Source: Absidia repens
Lineage: Eukaryota; Mucoromycota; Mucoromycetes; Mucorales; Cunninghamellaceae
NCBI GenBank assembly: GCA_002105175.1
Contig: MCGE01000006.1
Coordinates: 620,001-684,000 of the forward strand
Length of the DNA stretch: 64,000 nucleotides
Direction of reading: 5' to 3'
The position numbers were made by a program, and so were the translations under genes. The notes below the pieces were generated by a model that saw only the letters and a program-made list of their open reading frames with translations, ran no database searches and had not been told where the DNA came from. Shown piece after piece: positions 25,708-37,969 of the stretch. How positions within the stretch are numbered: the stretch's first letter is position 1; each line of letters begins with the position of its first letter.

Positions 25708-26884
25708 CAAACCTGCATCGATGATGGGACATTGGTAACGGTGGCCGATCGTGGTAGCTGAGAATCTGGTGGCGATTGTTTCAATTTTCTAGCATCAACC
25801 CTGTCTCTAGAAGTTGATTTCTATTGAAAATAAGTAAAGGTGGATAAGCACATAAATATCACTACAGCGATTTATTCTTCCCCAAATTATACCTACTTCC
25901 AATTGATTTATCTTGATTGTCGAGTCCTTTGATGCTTTTGGCATAGGTGGTCTTGGAGGAGGGTCCCGGATTTGCCTAGGCGCTGGGGTGGAACGACTTG
26001 GTTTTGGATGTATAGAGGTATTCAGAGCTGTAGATTTTGAAGAGGCTAGGTTGTCGTGAAGGCGGTAACCCCAGCCGTCGTCATCCTTGTCCGATTCTTC
26101 AGAGTCATAGCCTTGCTTTTCACGTCGTGTCTGCTCAGTGTAGAATTCGAGGGCTTCCAGTACAGCTTGAGGATTCTTGGCAGCGTCTTCAGGAGTGATC
26201 TTTGATCCTTTCAATAAAGCATTCCATTGTTCCGGTAATCCCTGGTTTAATATAAATAAAAGAGTACATAATTAATAAATATATCCAATCATATACAGTG
26301 ACCGAATTAATGCTTACAGTAAACGCACCAGTGATTGGATCAAAACCGACGTGAATCTTGTGCACAAAGTCAGTCGGTCCAGAGGCACCTAATGGAGATA
26401 ACTACAGTACATATGGATAATATTTAGATGAGTTCAGGAGAAGTTAAAAACTAAACTATAACATCATTCCATAATTGTTATTCTTCATGTATTCTCTCTC
26501 CTTTTTATGATGACTTACATTGTATATTTCGTCCATCCAAGAATATAGTTCTTCGTCGCTTCGGCATGCAATATAGATTTTCTTTTTGGTTGTTTCCAGT
26601 TCAAAGCAGTGTGATTTCAGTTCCGATCGATTGACAGCTTCCACCATTTTTAATGCAACCATTGCCACACATTGTCCCAAGTGCTAGAAGTAGGGTAATA
26701 CAGTAAAATGAGACTCTAATGTGCGATATATTCATTATATAAATTGTTTTGTACTTACTTCACTTCGATGAATAGTCAAACATTGCTCCCGTAACACAAG
26801 ATACCGTTTTGACCAAATCCAAGCTCTAAGACCTTCTTCTTTCACGTGTACAAATCCATCTTTCTTTACCGCATCCAACGTCAT
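23278..26884 (-). CDS. CLA4: Cla4-type p21-activated protein kinase (PH-CRIB-kinase)
   Basis: PAK-family Ser/Thr kinase acting downstream of Cdc42/Rac in polarity and hyphal growth. Twelve exons (26884-26759, 26683-26519, 26401-26318, 26241-25897, 25820-25713, 25606-24628, 24557-24494, 24384-24105, 24018-23919, 23833-23760, 23668-23408, 23346-23278) give 884 aa. An N-terminal PH domain ([20 protein letters not shown]) separates Cla4 from Ste20-type PAKs. The CRIB motif is at ~100-125 ([16 protein letters not shown]), followed by a 450-residue Ser/Thr/Gln-rich linker. The kinase domain starts near 600: IGQGASGSVYL loop, VAVKQMDL lysine, HRDIKSDN catalytic loop at ~733, SDFGYCAK, then GTPYWMAPE. 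The C-terminus is short. It is head to head with STE12, 1.76 kb apart. Confidence 0.96.
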
Positions 26885-27365
26885 GTTTATTTTTTGGAAT
26901 CTAGGGTGATAAATACGGTTGAAGTATTGATTAGCTTCCTATAAGCAAATAGTCATTTTTTCCCCTTTTTCCTTTACCTTTTTCTTCCACAAAGAGTGAA
27001 CTAATAAGCGAAGGATCTAAGTAGTACCTGCTGTAGAATAAAAGCAACGATTCGTATAAAATAAAGAAGGAGAGGGAAAAAAGCAATGAGGAGAATAAGA
27101 AGTGAAAAAAAAATCAGGAGAAAGAAAGGGGGAGGGAAAAAAGGGGGTGTGATGGTTTCAATTTTTAAAACACCGCGGTCGAGTATTTCTGTAATAGCAT
27201 GATCAAGCATTGTAATGCTGATTCCTAGGTTCAATCACCCTCAACACCTTAAAAGAAAGGAGTTTATGGAGATGGCCGTGGGGAAGGGGTAACTTTGCGG
27301 TTTAACTCATAACCTAGCTGGCCCACGTGGATATCATAAAGCTGTCATGATATGTATGCTTTTTC

Positions 27366-27410
<45 letters not shown>

Positions 27411-27802
27411 CAAGGAAAGATAACATAGACAAATGCGCTCATAAATATAGTACAGTAAGATAAACAATAAAATTTATCCTAATTTAATCAATGTTGGACC
27501 TATTTTAAAGTGACATAAAAAAGTCAAGTTTATCACAGATGGATTACTCTTTCTGGATAATCCAGCTGCCCTGCTCTTATCCAATCCGTTTCTTTAGTGG
27601 AGACGCAGGAGGCGTGGCGGTTATTTTTGATGTATCATTAAATAACATACCATAATAGCTAGTTACTCATCTCATGTGATACTGTGTGATTCAAGGGTAA
27701 AAGAGTGAGAAAGAGATCTTCATCGTGACATAATCAGGGGATGGAGTGATGACAGCAAAAGTCCGCTATAACGAAAATCCTCGTTTTCGATTGGTTACAT
27801 TC

Positions 27803-27840
<38 letters not shown>

Positions 27841-28645
27841 GTTGTCATAAATGATGAGATTTATGGCAAAGGTACGCATAAAAATGGTGACAAAACCGCC
27901 AAGTTTTCAATTACTATAAAACTACATGGGTAAAAAGTGGTATAGTTCATACCACTTGAGCCTTCGTATATCGTACAAAAAACAAGCGGAGGAGGATTAC
28001 CATCCTAACATATACTACTATGTCATAACTTTTTCTAAAATGTACAAGACAATGCTGTAAGTACAGTACGATGCTGTTCTGCACTTGTTATTTTAGGGCT
28101 GAAAAAGGTAGATATGATAGTTGTGTATGCATCGATGAATCGATGTGCGATTTTCAATGTATACAATGTAAATATACAGATTATAATTGTATATTGCTTG
28201 CTGATGATACCCTGTAAAATATTATACAGGGACACGGTACAGCACAGTACAGACTGTACGGTACAGTACTGTGGCCAAGGTCTCCTTCCCCTTGTTTGAT
28301 TTGGCCTGCATGAAGAAAAAAGTCCTTGACATCAAATCGCCCTATTTAATTGGTGGATTAATGACGGTGTTTAAATGTACTGATATTTCTTCTTTAGATT
28401 CTCCTCTTTTTTTTTATTCCTTTTTCTTCCACTTTCTTTTTTTCTTTTTTATTCTTTCACTTCTTTTCAGTATCCTTTTTATACCATTTAATTTTTGTCT
28501 GTATTATTATTATATTCTTTTATCTTTGTAAAAAAAAAAACTCCAAAAAAATATTAGCTTTTTTTTTTTTTAGTTTTTAGTTTTAGCCACTTTATTTGAT
28601 ATTCCCCTTTCCCCTTCCCCCCTATCCTCTCTCATACTCTGTTTT
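26885..28645. promoter_or_regulatory. CLA4/STE12 divergent intergenic region
   Basis: 1.76 kb between two outward-facing ATGs. It contains long T-runs (27371-27407 and 27806-27834), a CACGTG palindrome near 27323, and a cluster of GTAC palindromes at 28038-28275 described under findings. A pyrimidine-rich stretch (28390-28620) precedes the STE12 start. I did not find a clear TGAAACA pheromone-response element by eye. Confidence 0.5.
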
Positions 28646-31454
28646 ATGACTACTCTGGACAACATGCCATCAAAAGAAGAGTCTATTACACCTATTATTA
28701 ACGACAACAATTACGGAATGCCCAAACCTAGCGATGAAAACAAACAAGATCGCCTGGCATTGATTGACGACCTCAAGCTTTTTTGGCAACAGCGGCCAGT
28801 AACTGGGACACGACCTCGACACCGCTGAAGCGATTCCATTTGCCTAACGGTGAATCTGTATCTTGTGTTTTATGGAATGGAATTTATTTTGTTACTGGAA
28901 CGGACATTGTGCGATCTCTCACCTTCAGGTTTCATGCATTTGGACGCCCTATCACCAACACGAAGAAATTTGAAGAAGGTATCTTTAGTGACCTCCGTAA
29001 TTTAAAGCCTGGAATTGATGCACAGCTGGAAGATCCCAAATCAGATTTATTGGACATGCTTTACAAGAACAACTGTATCCGCACTCAGAAGAAGCAAAAA
29101 GTATTTTTTTGGTATTCTGTACCCCACGATCGCCTCTTTTTGGACGCCTTGGAGCGCGAATTGAAACGGGAAAAAATGGGACTACAGCCTACAACTATTG
29201 CAATTGCCGAACCTGCTACATCAACATCTTTGGACACCACCCAAGAACTGTTTGACCAACTGCGAAAATCCATGTCCATTTCTGCTGCAGCCACTGCTCA
29301 TGCTTTGGAGGAGGAAATTAACTCGCCGTGTATGGCATGGGGTAGGTCTCTTATGAAAAAAAAAATAGTATAAACGGTTAAATAATGCTTTTTTTTATGA
29401 TCGTCGTGGTTATTAGATTCAAATGCGTCGTCCAAATCAGCAACCTCTACCGGATTCTCACCCGTCGATGATCTGCGCAAGCAACGGTCCGATATAATGC
29501 CTACCTCGACGAAAGCATCAACAACTATCAGTACAGCTTCAGTACTATCTGAACGTGCGCAAGTCAGACGATCCCGTGTCAACTCAGTTCCGGCCGATTT
29601 TGGACAAGATCACGATCATAGTCAGCAGCATTTGATACAACAGCAGAAGCTGCAACGTCAACATTACAGAATGAGCCATGGATCTTACTTCTCACCCTCG
29701 TCGGTGAAGGCGCCCACTTTTCAACCACGTCAGCGTACCTATAGCGTTTCAACCTCTGGTGATTCATACCCTTCGCCATCACTTACTGGATCTCCCCTGA
29801 ACAACGCGTTAGTAAATGGAAAACATCAGAAAGTTCGTGATACCGATCAGCAGCAACAAAAACAGCGAAAGCCTTCTCATCACCATCATCACGCCAGTCA
29901 TGAAAACCATGTCCGTCGCCATCACCAACAACGCTCGACAAAAAATGGCACCTTACCCTCGAAATCTTTGGATTCCAACTCTATCACGAAAACAAAGACA
30001 ATTTTTGGAGCCTTGTCGCTATTTGATGGTTCACCAACTTACAAGCAACGAAGACGCCGTGCAACATCCATCCCATCATCTGCAAATCAACAACAACAGA
30101 AACAAAAGGCAAGTGTCGGGGGTGGAGGTGGACCGAATCGTATACGTCGCCATACCAATTGCCATCTACGCACATCATCTACATCGTCCATGCATGGAGC
30201 CAACAGCACCAGCAGCAGCAACGTGCATCAACCTCCCAGTCGATTAGCGATAGCCGCAAAAGCTGCTGGATTTGACAGTAGCCCTCAATCCAATCAACCT
30301 CAGCACCAATCTCCTCTCCCTCATCATCATCACCAACACCCACCCTCTTATCAATCTCAACAACAGCAGCAACTATTGAAACAAGGCAATCAGCAAAATT
30401 ATGATAGATTTTCTGGGGATATGCAGCAACAACAGCAATACTCTATCAATGACTCTTCTGTCCCTGTGATGACCCCTCATTGGTCTGATATGATGGATAC
30501 CTCGTTAAATGGGCTTGAACAAGATGAAACAGTTCTCGGTGGCCGGCAATTGGGGACGTATGACATTGGACTGCACAAACACGCTGACAGTTTAATGAAA
30601 ATGGAATAAATTGCAGTATGGATGGACACCACAACGGATATCATCCGTCATCTTCGCATCACTGGAATCAAGAGGTACATCAACTTACTACCCACGCACT
30701 GGAAACAATTGCAACAGCTACAGCAGACCCAACTACGTTTGAATCCAATGCAGCAACAACATCAAATCAAGATAGCAGCATGTATCAGCAACATTTTGAT
30801 CAAACGAATGCACTTGAAGCTTCCCCTGATTCGTCCTACTCCTCACTCTCCTTGTCTTCTTCCTCTTTACGGCCTTCCAATTTGACGACAACAGCGCCGA
30901 CAATGTCATGTATTGCAGGTGGTATGGTGAGCCCAATCGAGGATATGGATTTTGAAATGAAGGATGTCATACCATTTGATACTACTGGGCAACCGAGTTA
31001 TTCAACCGATTATCCTCCTGAACGACCAAATCATCAAAATCTTACACCAATTGTGACAGATGTGAACCCAGCATTCTCGACAGATTTTATGGCACCACCC
31101 TATTCCGAAGGCAGTTGCACCATGCTATCACCAGAAGATGAATTTTCAAGCACATCCTCCTCATCACCCTCGTCCATCCTTCACTATCAAAATTATTATG
31201 ATATTTTGGCTTCTCCTACGACAACCAATGGTAATCACGGACCAGTTCTGCTTTCACCATTCAAGCCTGATACGCATTCATTCATCCCACCAAATCACCA
31301 TTATCAGCAACCTTATCCCATTCTCTCTTATCATAGTAATTCACATCATCCTCCTCATCACCACAACCAACATTTGCAAGGAATATTTTACCCTACTTCC
31401 TCGACTTATCATACTGACTTCAATAACAAAATCAACCATCTTACACTCCTTTGA
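28646..31454 (+). CDS. STE12: Ste12-type transcription factor, with an apparent -1 frameshift near the start
   Basis: MAPK-controlled transcription factor for mating and invasive growth. Exons 28646-29341, 29417-30557 and 30617-31454. The STE homeodomain-like domain is plain: RLALIDDLKLF, then NWDTTSTPLKRFHLPNGE, CVLWNGIYFVTGTDIVRSLT, FEEGIFSDLRNLKPG and RTQKKQKVFFWYSVPHDRL. Between LKLF and the next block the frame is broken: at 28779-28784 there are six Ts where the family needs seven, so the first ~45 codons and the rest lie in different frames. If one base is restored the three exons add up to a single frame of ~891 aa. The 59-nt second intron (GTATGA...GCTGAC...TTGCAG) joins two frames that would otherwise look like separate genes. 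The C-terminal two thirds are Gln/His/Ser-rich, with no C2H2 fingers. Confidence 0.88.
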
Positions 31455-31969
31455 CAATTCACGATGTCGACCCAGTCTATCAATGAATGAAAAATATCTT
31501 CTCCCCTCACTGTCCCTCAGATTGATTTTATTATATATTTTATATGCATCCTTCCCTATATGATTATTGTTTTTATTTGCTTGGCGCAATATTTTTTAAG
31601 CTAGTCCATTTATGCGTACCCTTTATTTATTTGCCTTCCATCTTCCCCCCCTTTTTTTATTATCTTGTATGTTTTTCAATGCATTGAAATATTTCTATAT
31701 TGTTTATTCTAGTAGTACATATATATATGTATATATATTATTATTATTTTTATTTTTATTTATTACACGGCAGTACTTGACTTTATAATTATGACCCAAA
31801 TTCTATTTAAAATAAAATGATTTATTAAAATAGCATCTGACCTATTCTGACTTTTTATGCGTGCTCACATTGATCTCATGATTCCTTTTTTTTTTCTTTT
31901 TCCCTTTTCACCTCGACTTTTTTTTTTCCTCACTTTTTACAATCCTCATAATTCTTTTTATTTTAATTT
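31455..31969. other. intergenic between STE12 and the amine oxidase gene
   Basis: Both genes run on the plus strand. Pyrimidine- and AT-rich; an AATAAA-like AAATAAAATG sequence lies near 31812. No gene recognised. Confidence 0.4.
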
Positions 31970-34003
31970 ATGTTACCACAATTTTTAATCTGTTGTATAT
32001 CATCATTGTCAACGATAGTATTAGCAGCATTGTCGGCCTCGGAAAAGAAAACTGAGCCATTGATCCGACGAACATCGATAGTGATTCTTGGTGGTGGCTC
32101 AAGCGGTATTTCTGCAGCAGCAACGTTGAATGACAAAAACATAACCGATTTTATAATTGTGGATGCGCAATCGTTTATCGGTGGACGAGTACAACATCAA
32201 GACTTCGGTGGAAAGACGGTTGAGCTTGGTGCAAACTGGGTAGGTTTTATTTGAAATGCCGCCATTTCTTCTCACGCGCTTTTTTTTTTTTTTTTTTTTC
32301 TTTCTTCATAATTGAGAAGATATATGGGAAAGGCACCAATCCAATTTATCTTTTGGCTCAACGCCATGGGTTAAAAACGGTACCGAACGACAAAAAAGAT
32401 GTGGTTTACTTTGATCAACAAACCGGCCAACTACCTACTGAAGAAGGCAAAAAGGCGTCTTCTATTTTTGAAGACACAATGAGATCAATGGTGGATTTTG
32501 CAAGTAAGATAAATTACTTCTTCTGGTGGGAATGAATTAAAGCTGACTTTTTTACTCACTTACAATTAGGTATGCGCTTGAAGAGGAATCTAGTCGATCT
32601 ATCCAGTCGTACTGCTTTGCAACTGTTGAACTGGACACCAAATACCAATCTAAAAGCAGCTGTGGAGTATTTTGCTGTTAACTGGGAACTGGCTGAGCCC
32701 GCCGAGATGTCTTCTTTGGATTATGCTACGGGCACTGTCGATACTGTCTCTGGATCATATCCTCAAGGTAATGACTTTGTTGTGGATAATCGGTAAGTCA
32801 GGGGTATTTCAGAATATTTTGGAACGAGACTGATGTCTTATATATATATATGTGTAGTGGGTTCAATTATATCTTGGAACAAGAAGCTAGAAGGATATTC
32901 AAGGATGAAGACCCGAGGCTACTATTGAATACTTTGGTGACAGAAGTAATTTATGATCAAAATCAGGTTACTGTACTCACGGCGAATGGAACGATAATTA
33001 AAGCTGACCATGCACTATGTACATTTTCGTAAGTTATTATTGGAATGTTATTCAAACTTAAATCCTCAACTAATACCCTCCCCCTTTTCTTTTTCTTATA
33101 GACTCGGTGTTTTGCAAAGTCAAGATGTCCGATTTACACCCGAATTCCCTGATTGGAAACGTGAAGCCTTACTCAGTTTCCATATGACCACATATACCAA
33201 GATCTTTGTTAAATTCAATGAGAAGTTTTGGGGCGATTGGGAGGTAATACCATAGAAACAAAACTATATTTTTGTTATTTATCTCATCTCTTCCCCTATT
33301 CTATTGATATACAAGCGTTTAGTTTGCACTTTATGGCACAAATAATACGCAATACGGGGGTGATTATACGGTTTGGCAAAATTTGGCGACGACCACCTCA
33401 GAACACACTTCAGATCAGCACTATGTATTGATGGTGACAACGACATTCAAGGAATCGGAAAAAGTGGAAATGAAATCGGATCAGCAAATTAAACAAGAAT
33501 TACATCGCGTACTCCAGCACATGTTCCCGGATAGAGAAGTGCCTTTTCCTGTAGCTGTCCTTATACCGCGGTGGCGGCAAAACCCTCTGTTCCGTGGTTC
33601 TTATTCGAATTGGCCCATTGGTATGTCTTTGCAGCATCATGAAAACATGAGGGCACCACTTCCAGCACCACCCTTATTGTCGTCAGCAAATTCCAGTACA
33701 ACTATTCCTCGATTATGGTTTGCTGGTGAAGCTACATCTCAAAAGCATTTTGGATATCTACATGGCGCGTTTCTCAATGGCCATGAAGTTGCGTCAATTA
33801 TTGGAAACTGTCTTACTAAACCCACGTGCCATCATCATTTCCATTACCATCCCTATGTCACTGGCTGCGGAGATTTAGATAGCGAAATACGACTACAACG
33901 ATCAAGTAGATATTCTGGCAGCAGTCCTTCCAAGATATATCAAACTGATGACAATGGACAACAACAGGTATTCATGCATGAGGTAACAAAGGGCTACTGG
34001 TGA
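31970..34003 (+). CDS. flavin-containing amine (polyamine) oxidase, secreted
   Basis: FAD-dependent oxidase of the polyamine/monoamine oxidase family, expected to oxidise polyamines with release of H2O2. Six exons (31970-32239, 32320-32503, 32570-32792, 32858-33028, 33102-33243, 33323-34003) give 556 aa. Residues 1-23 look like a cleavable signal peptide (hydrophobic, then LSASEKK). The dinucleotide-binding motif is VILGGGSSGISAAATL near 38-53, followed by GGRVQH and ELGANW. The C-terminal FAD motif is RLWFAGEATSQKHFGYLHGA. A second possible ending exists: a donor at 33984 (GAG|GTAACA) and acceptor at 34112 (TTAAACAG) would replace the last residues with a basic tail ending at about 34172. 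Confidence 0.9.
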
Positions 34004-34848
34004 AATCGCAAGATGCACTATAGATTTTTTTAGTTCTAGCTTTTTCTTTTTGTAGAAATTAAATAAACTTACCTTTTTTTTATTTTTATTGTACACTTCC
34101 TTCATTAAACAGGTCCAGCATTTGAGTCCAACAACGAAAAAAAGATCGAACCGGCAGCGACATGGTGTATAAAATGGTAAAAAAAAAAAAAAAAAAAAAA
34201 AATCAAAGAATGAAATATGGCGCGTAGCGTTGCATTAACCTATTGAATTTTGTTTTATTCACCAATGATTCATGGGTGAAATATACTGCAGTCTTTGAAC
34301 ACGAAATTGATGTCATTATGTGGTAGTATATCTTAGTGTGATGGATATATTTTAGTACGTTTGCAATTTCAAAGATTCCAGGCTCTTCTTTTATTCTTTA
34401 TTTTCCCTATCCCTATCCCCTCTCTCTGATACCAATACCAAAACAATCATGATATTATCATACCCATCCCATGATTTACTCAAAATTCCCTCCTCCCTTG
34501 CTATCGTATATATTCATCAATGGTTCGGTCAATCTCCCATATCCTTGTATTCACACCACAAGCTGTCCCTATTGTCCGATGCACTCCGTCTATATTGTAA
34601 TGTAACCAACCCTATTATTCTGGTTTGCATACTTTAGTCCCCTCCCCTACTCCATTAGTTTAGTCGTCTTCAATGTATAGCCTATTTTACCAGTAGTTTA
34701 GCTTTATTATGAAAAAAAGACAGATTTTTTTTTATTTATATGTACACATCAATATGAATGAATATCAATAAAATATATTTGTGGGATAACAATTCTATAC
34801 TACAATACTTCAATATCTATATATCTTTCTATCTGTCTATACGCGATA
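34004..34848. other. convergent 3' intergenic region
   Basis: Lies between the stop codons of the amine oxidase (plus) and RPR2 (minus). Contains an A-run at 34180-34203 and two TTAGTTTAG/TAGTTTAG motifs at about 34658 and 34690. No gene recognised. Confidence 0.4.
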
Positions 34849-35649
34849 CTAATCCATCATCGAGCCCGCCGAAATTTCGTCAGGATTGATAGTGGTTGTT
34901 GTAGCAATGGCGATAGTCTTATCGTCGTTTTTATCCACATCCACAGTTCTTTTCACTAATTCAGTAGTCTTTTTGTCAACGATCTGAGCCTCATCGTCAC
35001 CATCATCATCGCTTGCTGACCGGTTGAAGTGGACATCAGATCGATCATTAAAGAGTTGATACTGGGGCTGTGCAACGAGGCGTTTTTCTTCACCACATAT
35101 ATTGCAAGTTGTCACTGTAACTGTTTCAGGTCGTGCTACGCATAATAAAAGAAAGTGAGTCCCTTGATCGTGTTCTATATGTTCATGCATGTGTTTATTC
35201 GATTGCTTACATCGGATACGAATCGTGGATGTCATAGCTGGTATTAAGGATGTGTTGCATCGTCTACAAATGGTTCGTTTGAGATGAGGATCCCTAAAAA
35301 AAAAAAAAAAAAAAAAGCAAACAAACAAACCAAGATCAGAATACCAAAATGCACATATCATTTTTTGCCCGACTTACAGTCGCAAGACCATTCGTTGCCC
35401 AATCTTTTTCAATGTTGTGTTGTAATATCGGCTGAGAGAGTGGAGCCCATTATGATCGTCTTGGAACACCAAATTTCTTCGATAAGAGCTGCGACGAGGA
35501 CGATCAGGTCGTGGTTCCTGTTGCAGTTGCCGCTGTTGTGCTGGTATTGGACTAGATAGCATTGCCATCAAGCTAGCGGCTTGAGATAAAAAGTTCATAC
35601 GAATGTGTTGTTGAGACGCTCCAGGTAATTTCGATTTTTGTTTCGCCAT
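34849..35649 (-). CDS. RPR2: RNase P/MRP subunit Rpr2/Rpp21 (zinc ribbon)
   Basis: Protein subunit of ribonuclease P, needed for 5' processing of precursor tRNA in the nucleus/nucleolus. Three exons (35649-35378, 35293-35211, 35135-34849) give 213 aa. The N-terminus has a helical segment (FLSQAASLMAML), followed by the family's central block: LKRTICRRCNTSLIPAMTS, and TVTTCNICGEEKRLV. The two Cys-X2-Cys pairs form the zinc ribbon. The last ~90 residues are acidic, Asp/Thr-rich and probably disordered. The Snm1 paralogue of RNase MRP is an alternative assignment. Confidence 0.88.
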
Positions 35650-36064
35650 TTTGATAATTTGATCGAAGGGAAAATGTGTGTGTTTTTTTTTTTTTTTTTT
35701 TTTTTTTTTCGGCTTGAGAACACAAAAAGAAAAAAAAAAGCGGAGGCTAAACATCCTTTTTGGGTACATGAAAAAGTCATTGGCAAGGACTCCCATACAA
35801 AAAAAAAAAAAAGACAAAATCATGCAATAAAAATACACATTCTTTTTAACAATCAATGCAAAATTTTTTTATTTGAATAAACAAATAACTATATATAAAA
35901 TAAGATAATAATGATAATCAAAGAGAGACGAATAAAGAAGAGCAAATATTCATAACACATTATTTTCTAAAAACTACCGGTATGGAATGGGGTAGAATGG
36001 AGTACGGTGGGTTCATTGAAACAACGGAAATCGTTTGGCAAAAAACTAGACGTATCAACTATTT
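35650..36064. other. intergenic: RPR2 promoter / MIC60 3' flank
   Basis: T-run at 35681-35709 close upstream of the RPR2 start. No gene recognised. Confidence 0.4.
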
Positions 36065-37969
36065 CTATGCGTCAGCCAGACTAGAGAGCACCACATGAGA
36101 TTCAACAATCTAATAAATACATAATTCGAAGGTCAGTGATCAGTATGTCCCTTCAATCGTCAAATCAACGACATCCTCTCATTTACCTCTAAAGCTTGTT
36201 TGACTTCCAAATGTTGTCGAGCAGAGGCGATCCAACCGATAGCCAATTTTTTGGGCCAGCCTTGCAATTGATTCAATTCCCGTGCCGCATTTTCCACGTC
36301 ACTTTTTTCCAGGTAGTAAGATGATCGTGCCAACACAGCTTCCACATCATCACCTTCGACCAACCCATACTTTTTGAATAACAATTTGGACATGATGAAG
36401 CTGACAATGTGAGCACCAAACCCACCATGTTCAGGGACAAGTGCCACACGACGTACTTGATCCGCCACCACATCAAAACGAGAGGACAGCTCACCTACCG
36501 ACGCAATCCCTTGTTCCACCGTGCCACGGGATACACTGGTGATAATCTTGGTCAATCCTTCATCATGTTCAGCTCCGCGACGCAGCGCTTCCCATTCCTC
36601 CACAAAAGACTGCTGTTTGTTGTTGTTGTTGTTGTTGTTGTGATGAGCACTGCCATTTCCGACGGCATCTTGAACGGCACTAAGCGCCACATACAGTTGG
36701 TGAGTTTGACGAGCATGATCGAGGGCAGCCGCGTTTTGTAGCGACGAGGATTCAATCGATTCGAAACGTTGGGCCATAGTGTCCAAGGTGGCAAGGCGGC
36801 CTGCACGTTCACGTTCTATCAATGTCTTGGTATCGCGGATAAACAAACGTTTGAGTTCATTGGCTTGATCGACGAGTGCTTGGTCACGTTCGTGTTCTAG
36901 CCGTTGTTGTTGTGATTCGAGTTCAGCAGTAAGACGTTTGGCGAAGGCGTGTTGGTATTGCTCACGGAGTTGGATTGCGTCCTCTTGGATCTCTGATTCT
37001 TTGTGCTTGAGTTTGTCGCCCGTAGCAGCATGTGTTGCGTCCAGTGCCACCTTGGTGTCGTGATAAAGTCGATCGAGTCCCCCTTCCATACCGTCGACCT
37101 TTTGTTTCAATTGTTGTAATCGTTGGAGCACGTCATCTTGGTCCTTCTCCAGCGTTTGGTATCGTGCATTGAGTTGTTGTAATTGCAATTCCGCTTCAGT
37201 CAAAATATCTCGTCCAGCGTTGGCTAGTCCTGCGTCGTTGAGAATCGAGGCCAGTTCAGTGATTACCCGGGAAAGTTCGTTGACCACGGTATGATCGGAC
37301 GCCACCCGTCGAACCACAATACGAGGAGATTGATCCACTGGCGTAGTAACAATAGTGGTGGTACCAGATGCTTTATCGGAAGTGAGAGTGCCGTCCTGTG
37401 TGGTTTTGTGACCGGGGAGTTTCGATACGATGGTTGATGGCAATGAGTCGCTGTTGCTAGTAGTGGTTGCGTCTAACTTCGAAAGATCAGAAACCCCTGT
37501 CAACTTTGAATAAGCGTCGTTGGCGTAATCGTAGGCATTGCTGGCAGCATCCACCGTCTTATTACCGTAATCCTTCGCCAAAGCCCAATATTCTTCCACT
37601 TCACCCAATTCATTGTCGGCCAATGCAACCTCCAAAAATGTAACGAAATCCGAAGCCCCTGGAATATGAGTTATAAACATCCGGCGGAATTCTTGATTGT
37701 GTAAAGAATAGTATACTGCACCTCCATAAGCAGCCCCGCTAACAAAAGCTAATCCCACCAATATTTTTCCAATGGAGCCAGAGCTTTTTGCTGTAGTAGA
37801 TTTTGTTGTTGATTCCATACGCTGCGAAAAAGTACAGAGGAGAGGAGTTAGCAAGTCGAATATTATCCTTTGTCAATTGGGGGGGGTTTACCTTGGCGAC
37901 TAATAGGCCAGTCCGCCGACGGCAAGCGGATTGAGCCGTTGTTTGACACAATCGTGAGGCGCGAAGCAT
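36065..37969 (-). CDS. MIC60: MICOS subunit Mic60 (mitofilin)
   Basis: Core component of the mitochondrial contact site and cristae organising system in the inner membrane. Three exons (37969-37892, 37821-36187, 36109-36065) give 585 aa. Exon 1 encodes an Arg-rich, acid-free presequence (MLRASRLCQTTAQSACRRR). A single membrane span with a GxxxG-like face follows at about 42-62 (GKILVGLAFVSGAAYGGAVYY). A long coiled coil covers ~215-400. The conserved mitofilin signature is near the C-terminus, and the small last exon supplies the family's ending (HLEVKQALEIVESHVVLSSL). Reading through intron 2 would instead end in NERMSLI, which does not fit. Confidence 0.94.

Noticed and set aside
28646..28828. 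A separate 60-residue protein upstream of STE12
   Set aside because: Its end, RLALIDDLKLF, is the beginning of the STE domain; the stop is caused by the one-base frameshift.
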